Position numbers and translations under genes: made by a program | Source: Mycobacterium alsense | Lineage (GTDB): Bacteria > Actinomycetota > Actinomycetes > Mycobacteriales > Mycobacteriaceae | Reading direction: 5' to 3' | Assembly: GCF_002086635.1 (NCBI RefSeq) | Contig: NZ_MVHD01000008.1 | Location: forward strand, 1 to 64,000 | DNA: 64,000 bases | Notes under the pieces: generated by a model | Databases searched by the model: none | Seen by the model: the letters and a program-made list of their open reading frames with translations, nothing else | What the model was told of the DNA's origin: nothing | Part shown: in pieces, positions 10,408-21,330 of the stretch | Layout: every line of letters starts with the position of its first letter | How positions within the stretch are numbered: position 1 is the first letter of the stretch

Positions 10408-12219
10408 ATGCCGAAAACCGCCGACTTCATCGTCGACCGCCTACGCCAGTGGGGCATTCACCGGATCTTCGGATATCCCGGGGACGGGATCTTGTCGATG
10501 CTCGGCGCCCTCGACCGGGCCGGCGGCGACCCGGAATTGATCCAGCCGCGCCACGAGGAGATGGCCGCGTTCATGGCGACCGGGCACGCCAAGTTCACCG
10601 GTGAGATCGGTTGCTGCCTGGCCACCTCCGGCGGCGGCGCGATCCACCTGCTCAACGGCCTCTACGACGCGAAGCTCGACCACCACCCCGTGGTCGCCAT
10701 CGTCGGCCAGCAGAAGCGGATGTCGCTGGGCGCGGCCTTCCAGCAGGAGATCGACCCGCTGTCGCTGTACAAGGACGTCTCGTCGGACTTCGTGCAGATC
10801 TGCATGGCACCGGAGCAGGCGCGGCAACTCGTCGACCGGGCGTGCAAGGTGGCGCTGAACAACCGGACGGTGGCGACGATCATCCTGCCCGAGGATGTGG
10901 GCGAGTCCGAGGCCGTGCCCTCCCCGCCGCGGATGCACGGGGCGGTGTACACCAGCGTCGGCTGGACCAAGCCGAGGGTGATTCCGCCGCAATCCGAACT
11001 GGAGAAGGCGGCCCAGATCCTCAACGAGGGCAAGAAGGTCGCGATGGTCGTCGGGCAGGGCGCCGTCGAGGCCGTCGACGAGGTCATTCAGGCGGCCGAG
11101 TTACTCGGCGCGGGAGTTGCCAAGACCTCCCTGGGCCGCGCCGTGCTCGCCGACGACCTGCCGTACGTCACCGGGCCCATCGGGCTGCTGGGCTCCACCG
11201 CCAGCCACGCCATGATGTCCGACGCCGACACCCTGTTCTTCGTCGGCACCAGCTTCCCCTACGCCGAATGGCTGCCCGAGGAGGGGCAGTGCCGCGGCGT
11301 GGAGATCAACCTCGACGGGAAGATGATCGGGACCCGGTACCCGATGGAGGCCAATCTCGTCGGGGATTCCAAAAGCACGCTGCACGAATTGGTTCCGCTG
11401 CTGAAACGCAAGGACGACCGGTCGTGGCGAGACAAGATCGAAACAGAGGTTTCCGAGTGGTGGGCGGTGCTGGACAAGCGCGCGCACGACAAGGCCGACC
11501 CGCTGAATCCCGAACTGGTGGCCCACGAGCTGTCAAAGCGGCTGCCGGACAACGCGATCCTGACCACGGACGCGGGTTCGGTCGCCAACTGGTGGGCGCG
11601 GCACCTGAAGATGCGCCCGGGGATGGCCGCGTCGCTGGCCGGAAACCTGGCCACGATGGGGCCGGGGACGCCGTATGCGATTGCCGCCAAGTTCGCCCAC
11701 CCCGGCCGCCCGGTGATCGCGCTCATCGGAGATGGCGTGTTCCAGATGAACGGCCTGGCCGAGATGATCACCGTCAAGCGCTACAAGGATCGGCTCTCCG
11801 ACGGCCCGCTGATCTTCTGTGTGTTCAACAACGAAGACCTCAACCAGGTGACCTGGGAGCAGCGCGCGATGGGCGGTGAGCCGAAATTCGAGGGCTCACA
11901 GTACATTCCGGATGTCCCCTACGCCGAGTTCGCCAAGCTGCTCGGGCTGACCGGCATCCGTTGTGACGACCCGAAGAAGATCGGCGAGGCCTGGGACCAG
12001 GCGCTGGCGGCCAGCGGTCCGGTGGTGCTGGAGGTGGTCGTCGACAAGGACATCCCGCCGGTCCCGCCGCACATCAAGAAGATGATGGCGAAGAAGACCG
12101 CCAAGGCGGTCCGGAAGGATCCGGACCGCGTGAGCATCGGCAAGAAGGGCGCCAAGCAGAAGATGCACGAGTTCACCGAGTCGATCAAGAGCGTCGGCGG
12201 CCGGAGCGAACAGGAATGA
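10408..12219 (+). CDS. Thiamine diphosphate enzyme, pyruvate oxidase / pyruvate:quinone dehydrogenase-like
   Basis: 603 residues. The ATG at 10408 follows a strong site (ttgaaggagcg). Three domains of the ThDP-dependent decarboxylase fold are seen: PYR domain with the catalytic Glu in RHEEM near 50, a central domain (about 190-320, LNEGKKVAMVVGQGA), and the PP domain with the ThDP/Mg motif GDGVFQMNG...FNNEDLN near 441-470. Overall it resembles PoxB-type enzymes that decarboxylate pyruvate to acetate or acetyl-phosphate. The C-terminus is Lys-rich. Its stop overlaps the next start (ATGA at 12216-12219), so it is translationally coupled to the FAD/Fe-S protein. The acceptor (quinone or O2) cannot be read. 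Confidence 0.85.
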   Translation: MPKTADFIVDRLRQWGIHRIFGYPGDGILSMLGALDRAGGDPELIQPRHEEMAAFMATGHAKFTGEIGCCLATSGGGAIHLLNGLYDAKLDHHPVVAIVGQQKRMSLGAAFQQEIDPLSLYKDVSSDFVQICMAPEQARQLVDRACKVALNNRTVATIILPEDVGESEAVPSPPRMHGAVYTSVGWTKPRVIPPQSELEKAAQILNEGKKVAMVVGQGAVEAVDEVIQAAELLGAGVAKTSLGRAVLADDLPYVTGPIGLLGSTASHAMMSDADTLFFVGTSFPYAEWLPEEGQCRGVEINLDGKMIGTRYPMEANLVGDSKSTLHELVPLLKRKDDRSWRDKIETEVSEWWAVLDKRAHDKADPLNPELVAHELSKRLPDNAILTTDAGSVANWWARHLKMRPGMAASLAGNLATMGPGTPYAIAAKFAHPGRPVIALIGDGVFQMNGLAEMITVKRYKDRLSDGPLIFCVFNNEDLNQVTWEQRAMGGEPKFEGSQYIPDVPYAEFAKLLGLTGIRCDDPKKIGEAWDQALAASGPVVLEVVVDKDIPPVPPHIKKMMAKKTAKAVRKDPDRVSIGKKGAKQKMHEFTESIKSVGGRSEQE

Positions 12220-15200
12220 GCCTGCTGCGGGCCGACCGGTCGCGGACCATTCCGGCCCGCCCCGACACGCGCTTCGCCGCCGGAATGGCCAGCGTCGACA
12301 AGGTCAACGTCACCGGCCTGGAAAGCCAGCTCCGCCGGCACGTCAGCGGCGAGGTGCGGTTCGACACCGCGTCGTTGGCGATGTACGCCAACGACGCCTC
12401 GAACTTCCGCCAGGTTCCGATCGGGGTGGTGGTCCCCGAGACGCTGGAGGATGTCGTGCAAACGGTCCGGGCCTGCCACGCCTACCACGCCCCGGTCCTG
12501 TGCCGCGGCGGCGGCACCAGCCTGTCCGGGGAGACCGTCAACGTGGCGGTGGTGATCGACTTTTCGAAGTACCTCACCGACATCATCGACATCGACCCGC
12601 AGAACCGCCTGGCCACCGTGCAGACCGGGGTGATCAACGAACAGCTCAACAAGGCCACCGGCGAACACGGGCTGGTGTTCGGCCCCGACCCGTCGTCGCA
12701 TTCGCGGTGCACCCTGGGCGGCAACATCGGCAACAACTCCTGTGGCGTGCACTCGGTGCAGTCCCGCTTCTACGGGCCGGGGCCGCGCACCTCCGACAAC
12801 ACCCACGAGCTCGACATCGTCACCTATGACGGTGCCCGATTCACCGTCGGCGTCGACGAGGAAAAAGACCTCGACGCGATCATCGCCGCCGGCGGTCGAA
12901 AGGGCGAAATCTACGCCGCGCTAAGGGATTTGCGTGACGAGTACGCCGACGACATCCGCAACGGCTTCGCCGATGTGGCCGATGTGCCGCGGCGGGTGTC
13001 GGGCTACAACCTCGACGAGCTGCTCCCCGAGCGGGGCTTCAACGTCGCCCGCGCGCTGGTGGGGACCGAGAGCACCTGCGCGGTGGCGCTGACCGCCACC
13101 GTCATGCTCACCCCGGCCATGCTGCATCGCACCGTGGTCGTGGTGGAGTTCGACTCGCTCGGCGCGGCGGGCGACCTCGCCCCGGAGATGATGGAGTGGA
13201 AGCCGATCGGGCTCGAGGCCGTCGACCACATGCTGGTGCACGACCAGGAACTCACCGGGGCCAATGCCGCCGGGCGGGCCGCGCTGCCGCGCCCGGATTC
13301 CACCGGGGCCTGGCTGATGGTGCAGTTCGGGTCCGATGAGCCGCACGAATCCCTCGAGCGCGCAGAGGAATTCGTGCGCTGGTTGAAGAAGAAGAAACAC
13401 ATCGAGGACGACCGCATCGTGCTGGCCCGCGCCAAGCAGGACGGCGGGAACAGCTCCGAGCTGTGGGCGATCCGCGAGGCCGGGCTCGGGTCCACCGCGT
13501 TTCCGGTCGACAGCGGAAATCACTGGCCGGGCTGGGAGGACTCCGCGGTCCCGTGGCGGCGGGTCGGTGACTACGTGCGCGACCTGCAGCGGCTCTATGC
13601 CAAGCACAACCTGCGCGGCGCCATGTACGGCCACCTCGGGGAGGGCTGCATCCACTCCCGGGTCGGCTTCGACCTGCGCCACAAGGACGGGCTGGTCAAC
13701 TACCGCACGTTCATGGAGGAGGCCGGCGACCTGGTCGCGTCCTACGGCGGGTCGATGTCCGGGGAGCACGGCGACGGCCAGCAGCGCGCCGAGCTGCTGC
13801 ACAAGCAGTACGGGCCACGGCTGATGGAAGCCATGCGCAAGTTCAAGCTGATCTGGGATCCCGAGTGGAAGATGAACCCCGGGAAGGTGATCGACCCGTA
13901 CCGCTTCGACGAGAACCTCAAGCTCGGCACCGACTACAACCCGCCGCGGCCCAAGGTGAAATTCGCCTATACCGAAGACCACGGCGACTTCTCACATGCG
14001 GCGCTGCGCTGCGTCGGCGTCGGCAAGTGCCGGGTCCCGGAGGCGCAGGACACCATGTGCCCCAGCTACCAGGTGACCAAGGAGGAGAAGCACTCGACCC
14101 GCGGGCGGGCCCGGCTGTTGTTCGAGATGCTGCGCGGCGAGGTGATCACCGACGGCTGGCAGTCCAACGAGGTCGCCGATGCGCTGGACCTGTGCCTGGC
14201 CTGCAAGGGCTGCACCAGCGACTGCCCGGTGGACGTGGACATACCGACCTACAAGGCGGAGTTCCTCTACCACCACTTCCGCTCGCTGCGCCGCTGGCGG
14301 CCGCGCTATGCCTACGCGTTCGGGTTCATCGACCAGGCCGCGCGGCTGGCCAGTGCGGTGCCGGAGCTGGCGAATTTCGCGACCCAGACGCCCGGGATTT
14401 CCCGAATCGCCAAGGCCCTCGGCGGGATCGACCGGCATCGGCCGCTGCCCACCTTTGCGCCGATGACGCTGCAACAGTGGTTCGCCGCGCGTCCGGTCGT
14501 CAACGCCTCCGGGCCGCGGGTGATCCTGTTTCCCGACACCTTCAACAACCGCCTGCACACCGACGTCGGCGTCGCATGCGTCGAGGCGATCGAGGCGGCC
14601 GGGTGGCGGGTGATCATGCCCACCGGGCACATCTGCTGCGGCCGCCCGCTGTACGACTACGGCTTCCTCGACGTCGCCGAGCACTACCTACACGACGTTC
14701 TGGAGCAGTTGCGCAGCGAAATACGCGCCGGCACACCGGTCGTCGGGATGGAGCCGAGCTGCCTGGCGGTCTTCAAGGACGAGCTCAAGAAGCTGCTGCC
14801 GCACGACGACGACGCGGACCGCCTGGTGCGCAACAGCTATCACTTCGCGCAGTTCTTCACGGAGTTCGACGTCGAGGTGCCCAAGGTGTCGACCGCGCGG
14901 GCGCTGCTGTGGGGTCACTGCCACCAGCGGGCCACCGGCGGTGTCGACGCCGACCAGCAGGTCCTGCAGAAGATGGGCATCGACGTGGAACCGGTTTCCG
15001 GCGGGTGCTGCGGGCTGGCCGGCTCGTGGGGATTCGAGCAAGGCAAGTACCGACTTTCGCTCGACTGCGGTGAGCAGGCTTTGCTGCCGGCGATCCGGAA
15101 GAACCCGGATGCGCTGGTGGTGGCCAACGGGTTCTCCTGCCAGACGCAGATCAGCGACTCCGGTTCGGCGGACGCGCTGCACCTGGGTCAAATCATGGCC

Positions 15201-15365
15201 ATGGCGAAAAGCTCGGCCGACATCGGATCCGCGGCGGCGCCGGGCCGGCCCGAACCCAGCCCACGGAAGCGCGTTGCCCGCGTGGCCGTGCCGGTGGCGG
15301 CGCTGGGCGCGACCGCACTGGCCGGGGTGGCTGCGGCGCGAAAGCTCTGGCCCGCAAGCGATTAG
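12216..15365 (+). CDS. FAD-linked oxidase / Fe-S protein fusion, D-lactate dehydrogenase (Dld/GlcD-GlcF)-like
   Basis: 1049 residues. It holds an N-terminal PCMH-type FAD domain (about 45-260, PVLCRGGGTSLSGETVN) and an FAD-oxidase C-terminal domain with the GHLGEGCIHSR and SGEHGDGQ motifs. Then come two 4Fe-4S clusters near 600 and 655-665 (CLACKGCTSDCPVD), and two cysteine-rich CCG domains (HICCGRP near 806, SGGCCGLAGSWG near 928). A hydrophobic alanine-rich tail may touch the membrane. This fusion is typical of respiratory D-lactate or glycolate dehydrogenases feeding the quinone pool. It overlaps the upstream gene by 4 bases; the next gene starts 13 bases later after a perfect aggaggg site. 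Confidence 0.87.
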   Translation: MSLLRADRSRTIPARPDTRFAAGMASVDKVNVTGLESQLRRHVSGEVRFDTASLAMYANDASNFRQVPIGVVVPETLEDVVQTVRACHAYHAPVLCRGGGTSLSGETVNVAVVIDFSKYLTDIIDIDPQNRLATVQTGVINEQLNKATGEHGLVFGPDPSSHSRCTLGGNIGNNSCGVHSVQSRFYGPGPRTSDNTHELDIVTYDGARFTVGVDEEKDLDAIIAAGGRKGEIYAALRDLRDEYADDIRNGFADVADVPRRVSGYNLDELLPERGFNVARALVGTESTCAVALTATVMLTPAMLHRTVVVVEFDSLGAAGDLAPEMMEWKPIGLEAVDHMLVHDQELTGANAAGRAALPRPDSTGAWLMVQFGSDEPHESLERAEEFVRWLKKKKHIEDDRIVLARAKQDGGNSSELWAIREAGLGSTAFPVDSGNHWPGWEDSAVPWRRVGDYVRDLQRLYAKHNLRGAMYGHLGEGCIHSRVGFDLRHKDGLVNYRTFMEEAGDLVASYGGSMSGEHGDGQQRAELLHKQYGPRLMEAMRKFKLIWDPEWKMNPGKVIDPYRFDENLKLGTDYNPPRPKVKFAYTEDHGDFSHAALRCVGVGKCRVPEAQDTMCPSYQVTKEEKHSTRGRARLLFEMLRGEVITDGWQSNEVADALDLCLACKGCTSDCPVDVDIPTYKAEFLYHHFRSLRRWRPRYAYAFGFIDQAARLASAVPELANFATQTPGISRIAKALGGIDRHRPLPTFAPMTLQQWFAARPVVNASGPRVILFPDTFNNRLHTDVGVACVEAIEAAGWRVIMPTGHICCGRPLYDYGFLDVAEHYLHDVLEQLRSEIRAGTPVVGMEPSCLAVFKDELKKLLPHDDDADRLVRNSYHFAQFFTEFDVEVPKVSTARALLWGHCHQRATGGVDADQQVLQKMGIDVEPVSGGCCGLAGSWGFEQGKYRLSLDCGEQALLPAIRKNPDALVVANGFSCQTQISDSGSADALHLGQIMAMAKSSADIGSAAAPGRPEPSPRKRVARVAVPVAALGATALAGVAAARKLWPASD

Positions 15366-15378
15366 GAGGGAACCCACC

Positions 15379-16536
15379 ATGCCCTTTGCCGAGTACCAAA
15401 ACGAGCTGTACGCGCAGGGTCAGGCCGGACGCCAGCCGCCCTACCCCATCAGATTCGCCGACCTGGAGGCAAAGGCGGCCGCGGCGATGCCGCCGAAGGT
15501 GTTGGACTACGTCGCCGGCGGCGCCGGCGACGAGCACACCCAGCGGGCCAACTGCGACGCCTTCAAGCGCTGGGGCCTGTATCCGCGGATGGGCGTCGCC
15601 CCCGAGCAGCGCGACATGTCCGTCGAGCTGTTCGGCATCGCGCTGCCGTCCCCGATCTTCATGGCGCCCATCGGTGTTATCGGCGTGTGCGCCCAGGACG
15701 GCCACGGCGACCTGGCCGCGGCGCGGGCGTCGGCGCGCACGGGCGTGCCGTTCTTCGTGGGGACGCTCACGTCCGACCCGATGGAAGAGGTCGCCGCCGA
15801 ACTCGGCGATACGCCGGGCTTCTTCCAGCTGTACACGCCGCCGGACCGCGAGATGGCCGCCAGCCTGGTGCACCGCGCCGAGGCATGCGGGTTCAAGGGC
15901 ATCGCGGTCACCCTCGACACCTGGGTCACCGGGTGGCGGCCGCGCGACCTGAGCGGCGGGAACTACCCCCAGGTGCCCAGCGGATGCCTGGCCACCTACA
16001 CCTCCGACCCGGTCTTTCGCGCGGGCCTGGATCCGGGTGAGGACGCCACCGAGGCGGCGGTGCGCAAGCTGCCGATCTTCGGTGGCCCGTTCCGGTGGAG
16101 CGACCTGGAGTGGCTCCGCGACCAGACCAGCCTGCCGCTGCTGGTCAAGGGCATCTGTCACCCCGACGACGTGCGCCGCGCCAAAGACATTGGCGTCGAC
16201 GGCATTTACTGTTCCAACCACGGCGGTCGCCAGGCCAACGGCGGACTGCCCTGCCTGGATTGCCTGCCCGGGGTGCTCGAGGCCGCCGACGGGATGCCGG
16301 TGCTGTTCGACTCGGGCGTCCGCAGCGGGGCCGACGTCATCAAGGCGCTGGCGCTGGGGGCCACGGCGGTGGGCATCGGCCGCCCGTACGCCTACGGCCT
16401 GGCCCTCGGCGGTGTCGAGGGCATCGTGCACGTGCTGCGCTCGCTGCTGGCCGAGGCGGACCTGATCATGGCCGTCGACGGGTACGCCTCGCTCAAGGAC
16501 CTGACGCCGGAGGCGTTGCGGCCCACTTACTCGTAG
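15379..16536 (+). CDS. FMN-dependent alpha-hydroxy acid oxidase, lactate 2-monooxygenase-like
   Basis: 385 residues. A strong ribosome site (taggaggga) lies 9 bases before ATG. The sequence tracks the M. smegmatis lactate 2-monooxygenase from memory: YVAGGAGDEHTQRAN, FMAPIGVIGVCAQDGHGD, TLDTWVTGWRPRDL, the catalytic His/Arg motif CSNHGGRQANGG near 278-289, and DSGVRSGADV for FMN phosphate. Predicted reaction: oxidation of L-lactate, either to pyruvate or by coupled oxygenation to acetate, CO2 and water. The family signature cannot exclude an LldD-type quinone dehydrogenase. Together with the preceding two genes it suggests a lactate/pyruvate-to-acetate route. The 3' end overlaps imuB by 10 bases in convergent orientation. 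Confidence 0.87.
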   Translation: MPFAEYQNELYAQGQAGRQPPYPIRFADLEAKAAAAMPPKVLDYVAGGAGDEHTQRANCDAFKRWGLYPRMGVAPEQRDMSVELFGIALPSPIFMAPIGVIGVCAQDGHGDLAAARASARTGVPFFVGTLTSDPMEEVAAELGDTPGFFQLYTPPDREMAASLVHRAEACGFKGIAVTLDTWVTGWRPRDLSGGNYPQVPSGCLATYTSDPVFRAGLDPGEDATEAAVRKLPIFGGPFRWSDLEWLRDQTSLPLLVKGICHPDDVRRAKDIGVDGIYCSNHGGRQANGGLPCLDCLPGVLEAADGMPVLFDSGVRSGADVIKALALGATAVGIGRPYAYGLALGGVEGIVHVLRSLLAEADLIMAVDGYASLKDLTPEALRPTYS

Positions 16537-18107
16537 CTTCCCTCGAGGTACCAGCGCCGCCGGCGATAGCACAGCAGAAAGGCCCGCTCGTCCTCCAGCA
16601 ACACCTGGGCGCGGGCGGTGCGACTTTCCCCTTGACCGGCCCTACCCCGGTCATCCCACCACCGTTCGTCGACCGGCCACGGCCCGGCCCACCAGCGCAG
16701 CCGCTCGTCCCGGCCGGGCGCGGTCAGCCGCGCCGGGTCGGCCGAGAACATCCCCCGGCTGGTCACCCGTATCGGATTGCCTTGGGCGTCAACCAATTCC
16801 ACCGGGTCGTCCAGCAACACGGCCGGCGACGGCTCCGGCAGCCGGCCGGGCCACGGAAGGCCCGGGTCGGCCTGCGGCACCGGTTCGTCGCCCAGCGGGG
16901 TCAGCGTGATGCGTTCGGCGGGCCCGCGACCGCCGGACAGCACCGGCACCCGCACCGCCTCCGGGCCGAGCAGGCCCTGCACCCGCACCAGCGCGCGGCG
17001 GGCCCGCATCCGGTCCTCCTCGCCCAGGCCGCCCCAAAGCGGAAGCTGCAGGGCCCCGGCCGACACCACCTCCACCGCCCGCAGCCGCAGCAGCGTTATC
17101 GGCGACGTGGGGCGGTCTTGCGCCCTCCTGTTGCTCAACCACCCGTCCAGCTGCCAGCGCACCCTGTCGGCGGTGGCGTCCTCGGTCAGCGGCTCGGCGC
17201 ACCGCCACACCCGTTGCCGCTCTTCGCCGTTGGCGGTGACGGCGTGAATGGCCAGCCGGGTGCAGCCCACCCCGGCGGCCATCAGCGCCCGGTGCAGCGC
17301 GCCGGCCAGCGAGCGCCCGGCAAATGCCGCGGCGTCGACCCGGTCGACCGGCGGGTCGCAGTCCAGCACGGCCTCGAGTTCCTCCGGCGGCTCGCGCCCG
17401 GACGGACCCCGCTCCGGTTCGGCGCGGGCGAAGCGGTGCGCGGCCACCCCGTCGGCGCCGAACCTGGAGGCCACGTCGGTCCGCGACAGCGCGGCGAACT
17501 GACCGATGGTGCGAATCCCCATCCGCCACAACAGGTCCGTCAGCTCCTCGCGCCCAGGGCCGGACAGGCTCGGCTCGGTGGCCAGCTGCCGGATCGACAG
17601 CGCCGCAAGGAATCTCGCGTCGCCCCCCGTCTCGATGATGCGGCCCGCCCGCGCGGCGAAGACCGCGGTGGACAGCCGGTCGGCGATGCCGACCTGACAC
17701 TCGGCGCCGGCGGCGGCCACCGCGTCGATCAGCCGCTCGGCGGCCTGGGCCTCGGAGCCGAAGTAGCGGGCCGCGCCGCGCACCGGCAACACCAACAGCC
17801 CGGGCCGCAGCACTTCGGCGCGGGGCACCAGGTCGTCCACCGCGGCGACCACCCCCTCGAAGAAGCGGGCGTCGCGGTCGGCGTCGGCGGTCGCGACGTG
17901 CAGCTGCGGGCAACGCGCCGCCGCCTCCCGTCGTCGCAGCCCCCGGCGCACCCCCGCCGCACGCGCGGCCGACGAGCAGGCGATCACCCGGTTGGCCAGC
18001 GTGACCGCGATCGGGGCCGTCGCGGGCAGGTCCGCGGCCGCCGCCGCCGCGACCGCGGGCCAGTCCATGCACCAGATCGCCAAAACCCTTGAGCCGGAAG
18101 GGTTCAT
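16527..18107 (-). CDS. imuB: ImuB, catalytically deficient Y-family DNA polymerase-like mutasome protein
   Basis: 526 residues from the ATG at 18107, which overlaps the imuA' stop (ATGA). It has the Y-family fold (IWCMDWPAV near 15-22, fingers/palm to about 350), but the second acidic active-site block expected in DinB proteins is replaced by [17 protein letters not shown]. This agrees with the known loss of catalysis in ImuB (Rv3394c). In mycobacteria ImuB bridges DnaE2, ImuA' and the beta clamp during SOS translesion synthesis. The longer frame to 18146 would start inside imuA'. A long C-terminal extension to LEGSYE matches family length. Confidence 0.9.
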   Translation of the reverse strand: MNPSGSRVLAIWCMDWPAVAAAAAADLPATAPIAVTLANRVIACSSAARAAGVRRGLRRREAAARCPQLHVATADADRDARFFEGVVAAVDDLVPRAEVLRPGLLVLPVRGAARYFGSEAQAAERLIDAVAAAGAECQVGIADRLSTAVFAARAGRIIETGGDARFLAALSIRQLATEPSLSGPGREELTDLLWRMGIRTIGQFAALSRTDVASRFGADGVAAHRFARAEPERGPSGREPPEELEAVLDCDPPVDRVDAAAFAGRSLAGALHRALMAAGVGCTRLAIHAVTANGEERQRVWRCAEPLTEDATADRVRWQLDGWLSNRRAQDRPTSPITLLRLRAVEVVSAGALQLPLWGGLGEEDRMRARRALVRVQGLLGPEAVRVPVLSGGRGPAERITLTPLGDEPVPQADPGLPWPGRLPEPSPAVLLDDPVELVDAQGNPIRVTSRGMFSADPARLTAPGRDERLRWWAGPWPVDERWWDDRGRAGQGESRTARAQVLLEDERAFLLCYRRRRWYLEGSYE

Positions 18108-18781
18108 CCGGCTCGCGCCCGGCCGGCCACCCGCCTGCCCGCGCACACCCCGCTCACCTGCAGCCGTACGCTGCCGATCCGGCCGAATCCCGGGCGGCCG
18201 CCGCCGGTGATCTCATAGCCGCAAACCCGGGCCGCAAGCCGCGTCGGCGCGCCCTGCCAGTCGCCGTCGGTGACCAGCAGCGTGCACCCCTTGCTGCGGG
18301 CCCGCGCCACCACCGCGCGCGCCCGCGTCTGCGGCACCCGGCGCCCGCCCAGGCCGAGCACCACCAGGTCCATGCCGTCGATGAGCACCGCGGCCACCTC
18401 GACCGGATCGGTTCCGGGATCCGGGATCACGGCGAGGCGGCTCAGGTCCGCCCCCATCTCCGCGGCGGCCAGCAGCCCGATGTCCGGCTGGCCGACGATG
18501 GCGACGTTGCCGCCGGCCGCCGTCGCCGCGGCCACCATGCTCACCAACAGCGACCGCGCCCCCGACAGCACCGCCACCGTGCCCCGCGGCAACGGCACCG
18601 GCAGCGACTCCGCAAGCCACCCCGGGAGCGCCAGCCGGGATTCCGAATCCGGCAGCAGGTCGTCGGCGGGGGCGGCGGCCCCGGCCACCGCGCCCGACAT
18701 TTTTCCGGAGATCTGAGCCATCCGCCGGCGCAGCGATTCCAGCTGGTCAGCACGGTGATCGGAGGCAAAAGCCGCGGTCAT
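18104..18781 (-). CDS. imuA': ImuA', RecA-like mutasome accessory protein
   Basis: 225 residues. The ATG at 18781 follows an excellent ribosome site (cgaggaggttggtc); the TTG six bases upstream is less likely. It is a RecA-like ATPase fold without a good Walker [20 protein letters not shown] stands where the P-loop would be. It corresponds to Rv3395c, which forms the SOS-induced mutasome with ImuB and DnaE2. It is coupled to imuB by a 4-base overlap and carries a perfect SOS box 26 bases upstream of its start. Confidence 0.89.
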   Translation of the reverse strand: MTAAFASDHRADQLESLRRRMAQISGKMSGAVAGAAAPADDLLPDSESRLALPGWLAESLPVPLPRGTVAVLSGARSLLVSMVAAATAAGGNVAIVGQPDIGLLAAAEMGADLSRLAVIPDPGTDPVEVAAVLIDGMDLVVLGLGGRRVPQTRARAVVARARSKGCTLLVTDGDWQGAPTRLAARVCGYEITGGGRPGFGRIGSVRLQVSGVCAGRRVAGRARAG

Positions 18782-18806
18782 GACCAACCTCCTCGATCAG
18801 CTCTTT

Positions 18807-18822
18807 TCGAACTTATGTTCGA
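18807..18822 (-). promoter_or_regulatory. LexA SOS box of imuA'-imuB
   Basis: TCGAACTTATGTTCGA is a perfect palindromic match to the mycobacterial/Gram-positive LexA site TCGAAC-N4-GTTCGA. It lies 26 bases upstream of the imuA' ATG, right for repression of that promoter and DNA-damage induction. Confidence 0.93.
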
Positions 18823-19045
18823 TACATTTGCGAGTAAACACCCACCCTCTGACAACCGTCAAGCAACGCAAGATGCTGCTTTAGGCGGGCGATGCTGGTG
18901 TGGCAAATGGTGCTTTTGAGTAGCGTGGTATCGGTGGCGAACAACGTGACGATCGCGCAGACACACCGCGAAACTGCAACTGGCAACGCATTTCTCGAGA
19001 AGAGGCGTCGGCAGTTGCAGCTTCGCGGCATAAGCCGGCGGCCAG

Positions 19046-20623
<1,578 letters not shown>

Positions 20624-20670
20624 GCCGCAAGCTTAGTGGCACGGCGCCGGGTGTCAGCGGTGTCGGCGTC

Positions 20671-21246
20671 CTAGTGCGCGGCGGCCGACCGGATCACGGC
20701 GTCGACGACCCGGCGGATCCGCACGGCGGCCTGATCCGGGTCGGGCTGGCCCGCATCGAGCCAGGCGATGACGGCGTCGATCGTCATGCTCGGCAGCAGC
20801 CGCGCCGCCCAGCCCCGCCATCGGTCGTCGGCTACGTCCGCGAGGTGCCGGCGGGTGATATCGGTCGATCTCTCCACGAGCGCGTCCATCACGTCACGAA
20901 ATTCCGGTTCGCGTGCGGCGTAGCGATACAGCAGCCGGAAGGCGTCGGGATCGGCCGCGGCCGCGCGGATGAGCGCGGGGATGCTGGCGTCGTCGAGGTG
21001 GTCCCCCCCGGTGGCCTCGCGCAGCCGCATGTGACCGCTTTCGATCACTCCCCGGTACAGGTCGGCCTTCGACGCGAAGTGCCGGTAGAGGATCACCGGC
21101 GTGACACCGGCCTCGGCGGCGATGGCGTCCAGGCCGGTGTTGGCGAATCCGCCGCGGGCGAACGCGCGCGTGGCCGCCTCGAGGATCTGTTGGCGCCGCT
21201 GGGCGCGCGGCATCCGGCGGGTCGGCTCCGAGCGGACGGCGGTCAC
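20671..21246 (-). CDS. TetR family transcriptional regulator
   Basis: 191 residues. The N-terminal helix-turn-helix (about 15-62: QILEAATRAFARGGF...YRHFASKADLY) is a clear TetR DNA-binding domain. The ligand-binding part is variable. The GTG start at 21246 follows a near-perfect site (agaggaggtggc). It is divergent from the P450 gene, and the shared 84-base gap carries a perfect 20-base palindrome, so it probably represses itself and the P450. No counterpart is known to me at this position in M. tuberculosis. Confidence 0.9.
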   Translation of the reverse strand: MTAVRSEPTRRMPRAQRRQQILEAATRAFARGGFANTGLDAIAAEAGVTPVILYRHFASKADLYRGVIESGHMRLREATGGDHLDDASIPALIRAAAADPDAFRLLYRYAAREPEFRDVMDALVERSTDITRRHLADVADDRWRGWAARLLPSMTIDAVIAWLDAGQPDPDQAAVRIRRVVDAVIRSAAAH

Positions 21247-21272
21247 GCCACCTCCTCTTGTCTAGGCCTCAG

Positions 21273-21292
21273 TATACAAGTTATCTTGTATA
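21273..21292. promoter_or_regulatory. Palindromic operator between TetR and P450 genes
   Basis: TATACAAG-TTAT-CTTGTATA is a perfect inverted repeat in an AT-rich stretch, 26 bases upstream of the TetR start and 38 bases from the P450 start. It has the size and position of a TetR-type operator overlapping both promoters. Confidence 0.75.
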
Positions 21293-21330
21293 TAAGTATC
21301 TATACATGATCTGGCACGCGGAGGACGCAG

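Noticed and set aside
16095..18092. 665-codon plus-strand ORF
   Set aside because: Shadow across the lactate oxidase end and the imuB antisense strand; composition is not protein-like.
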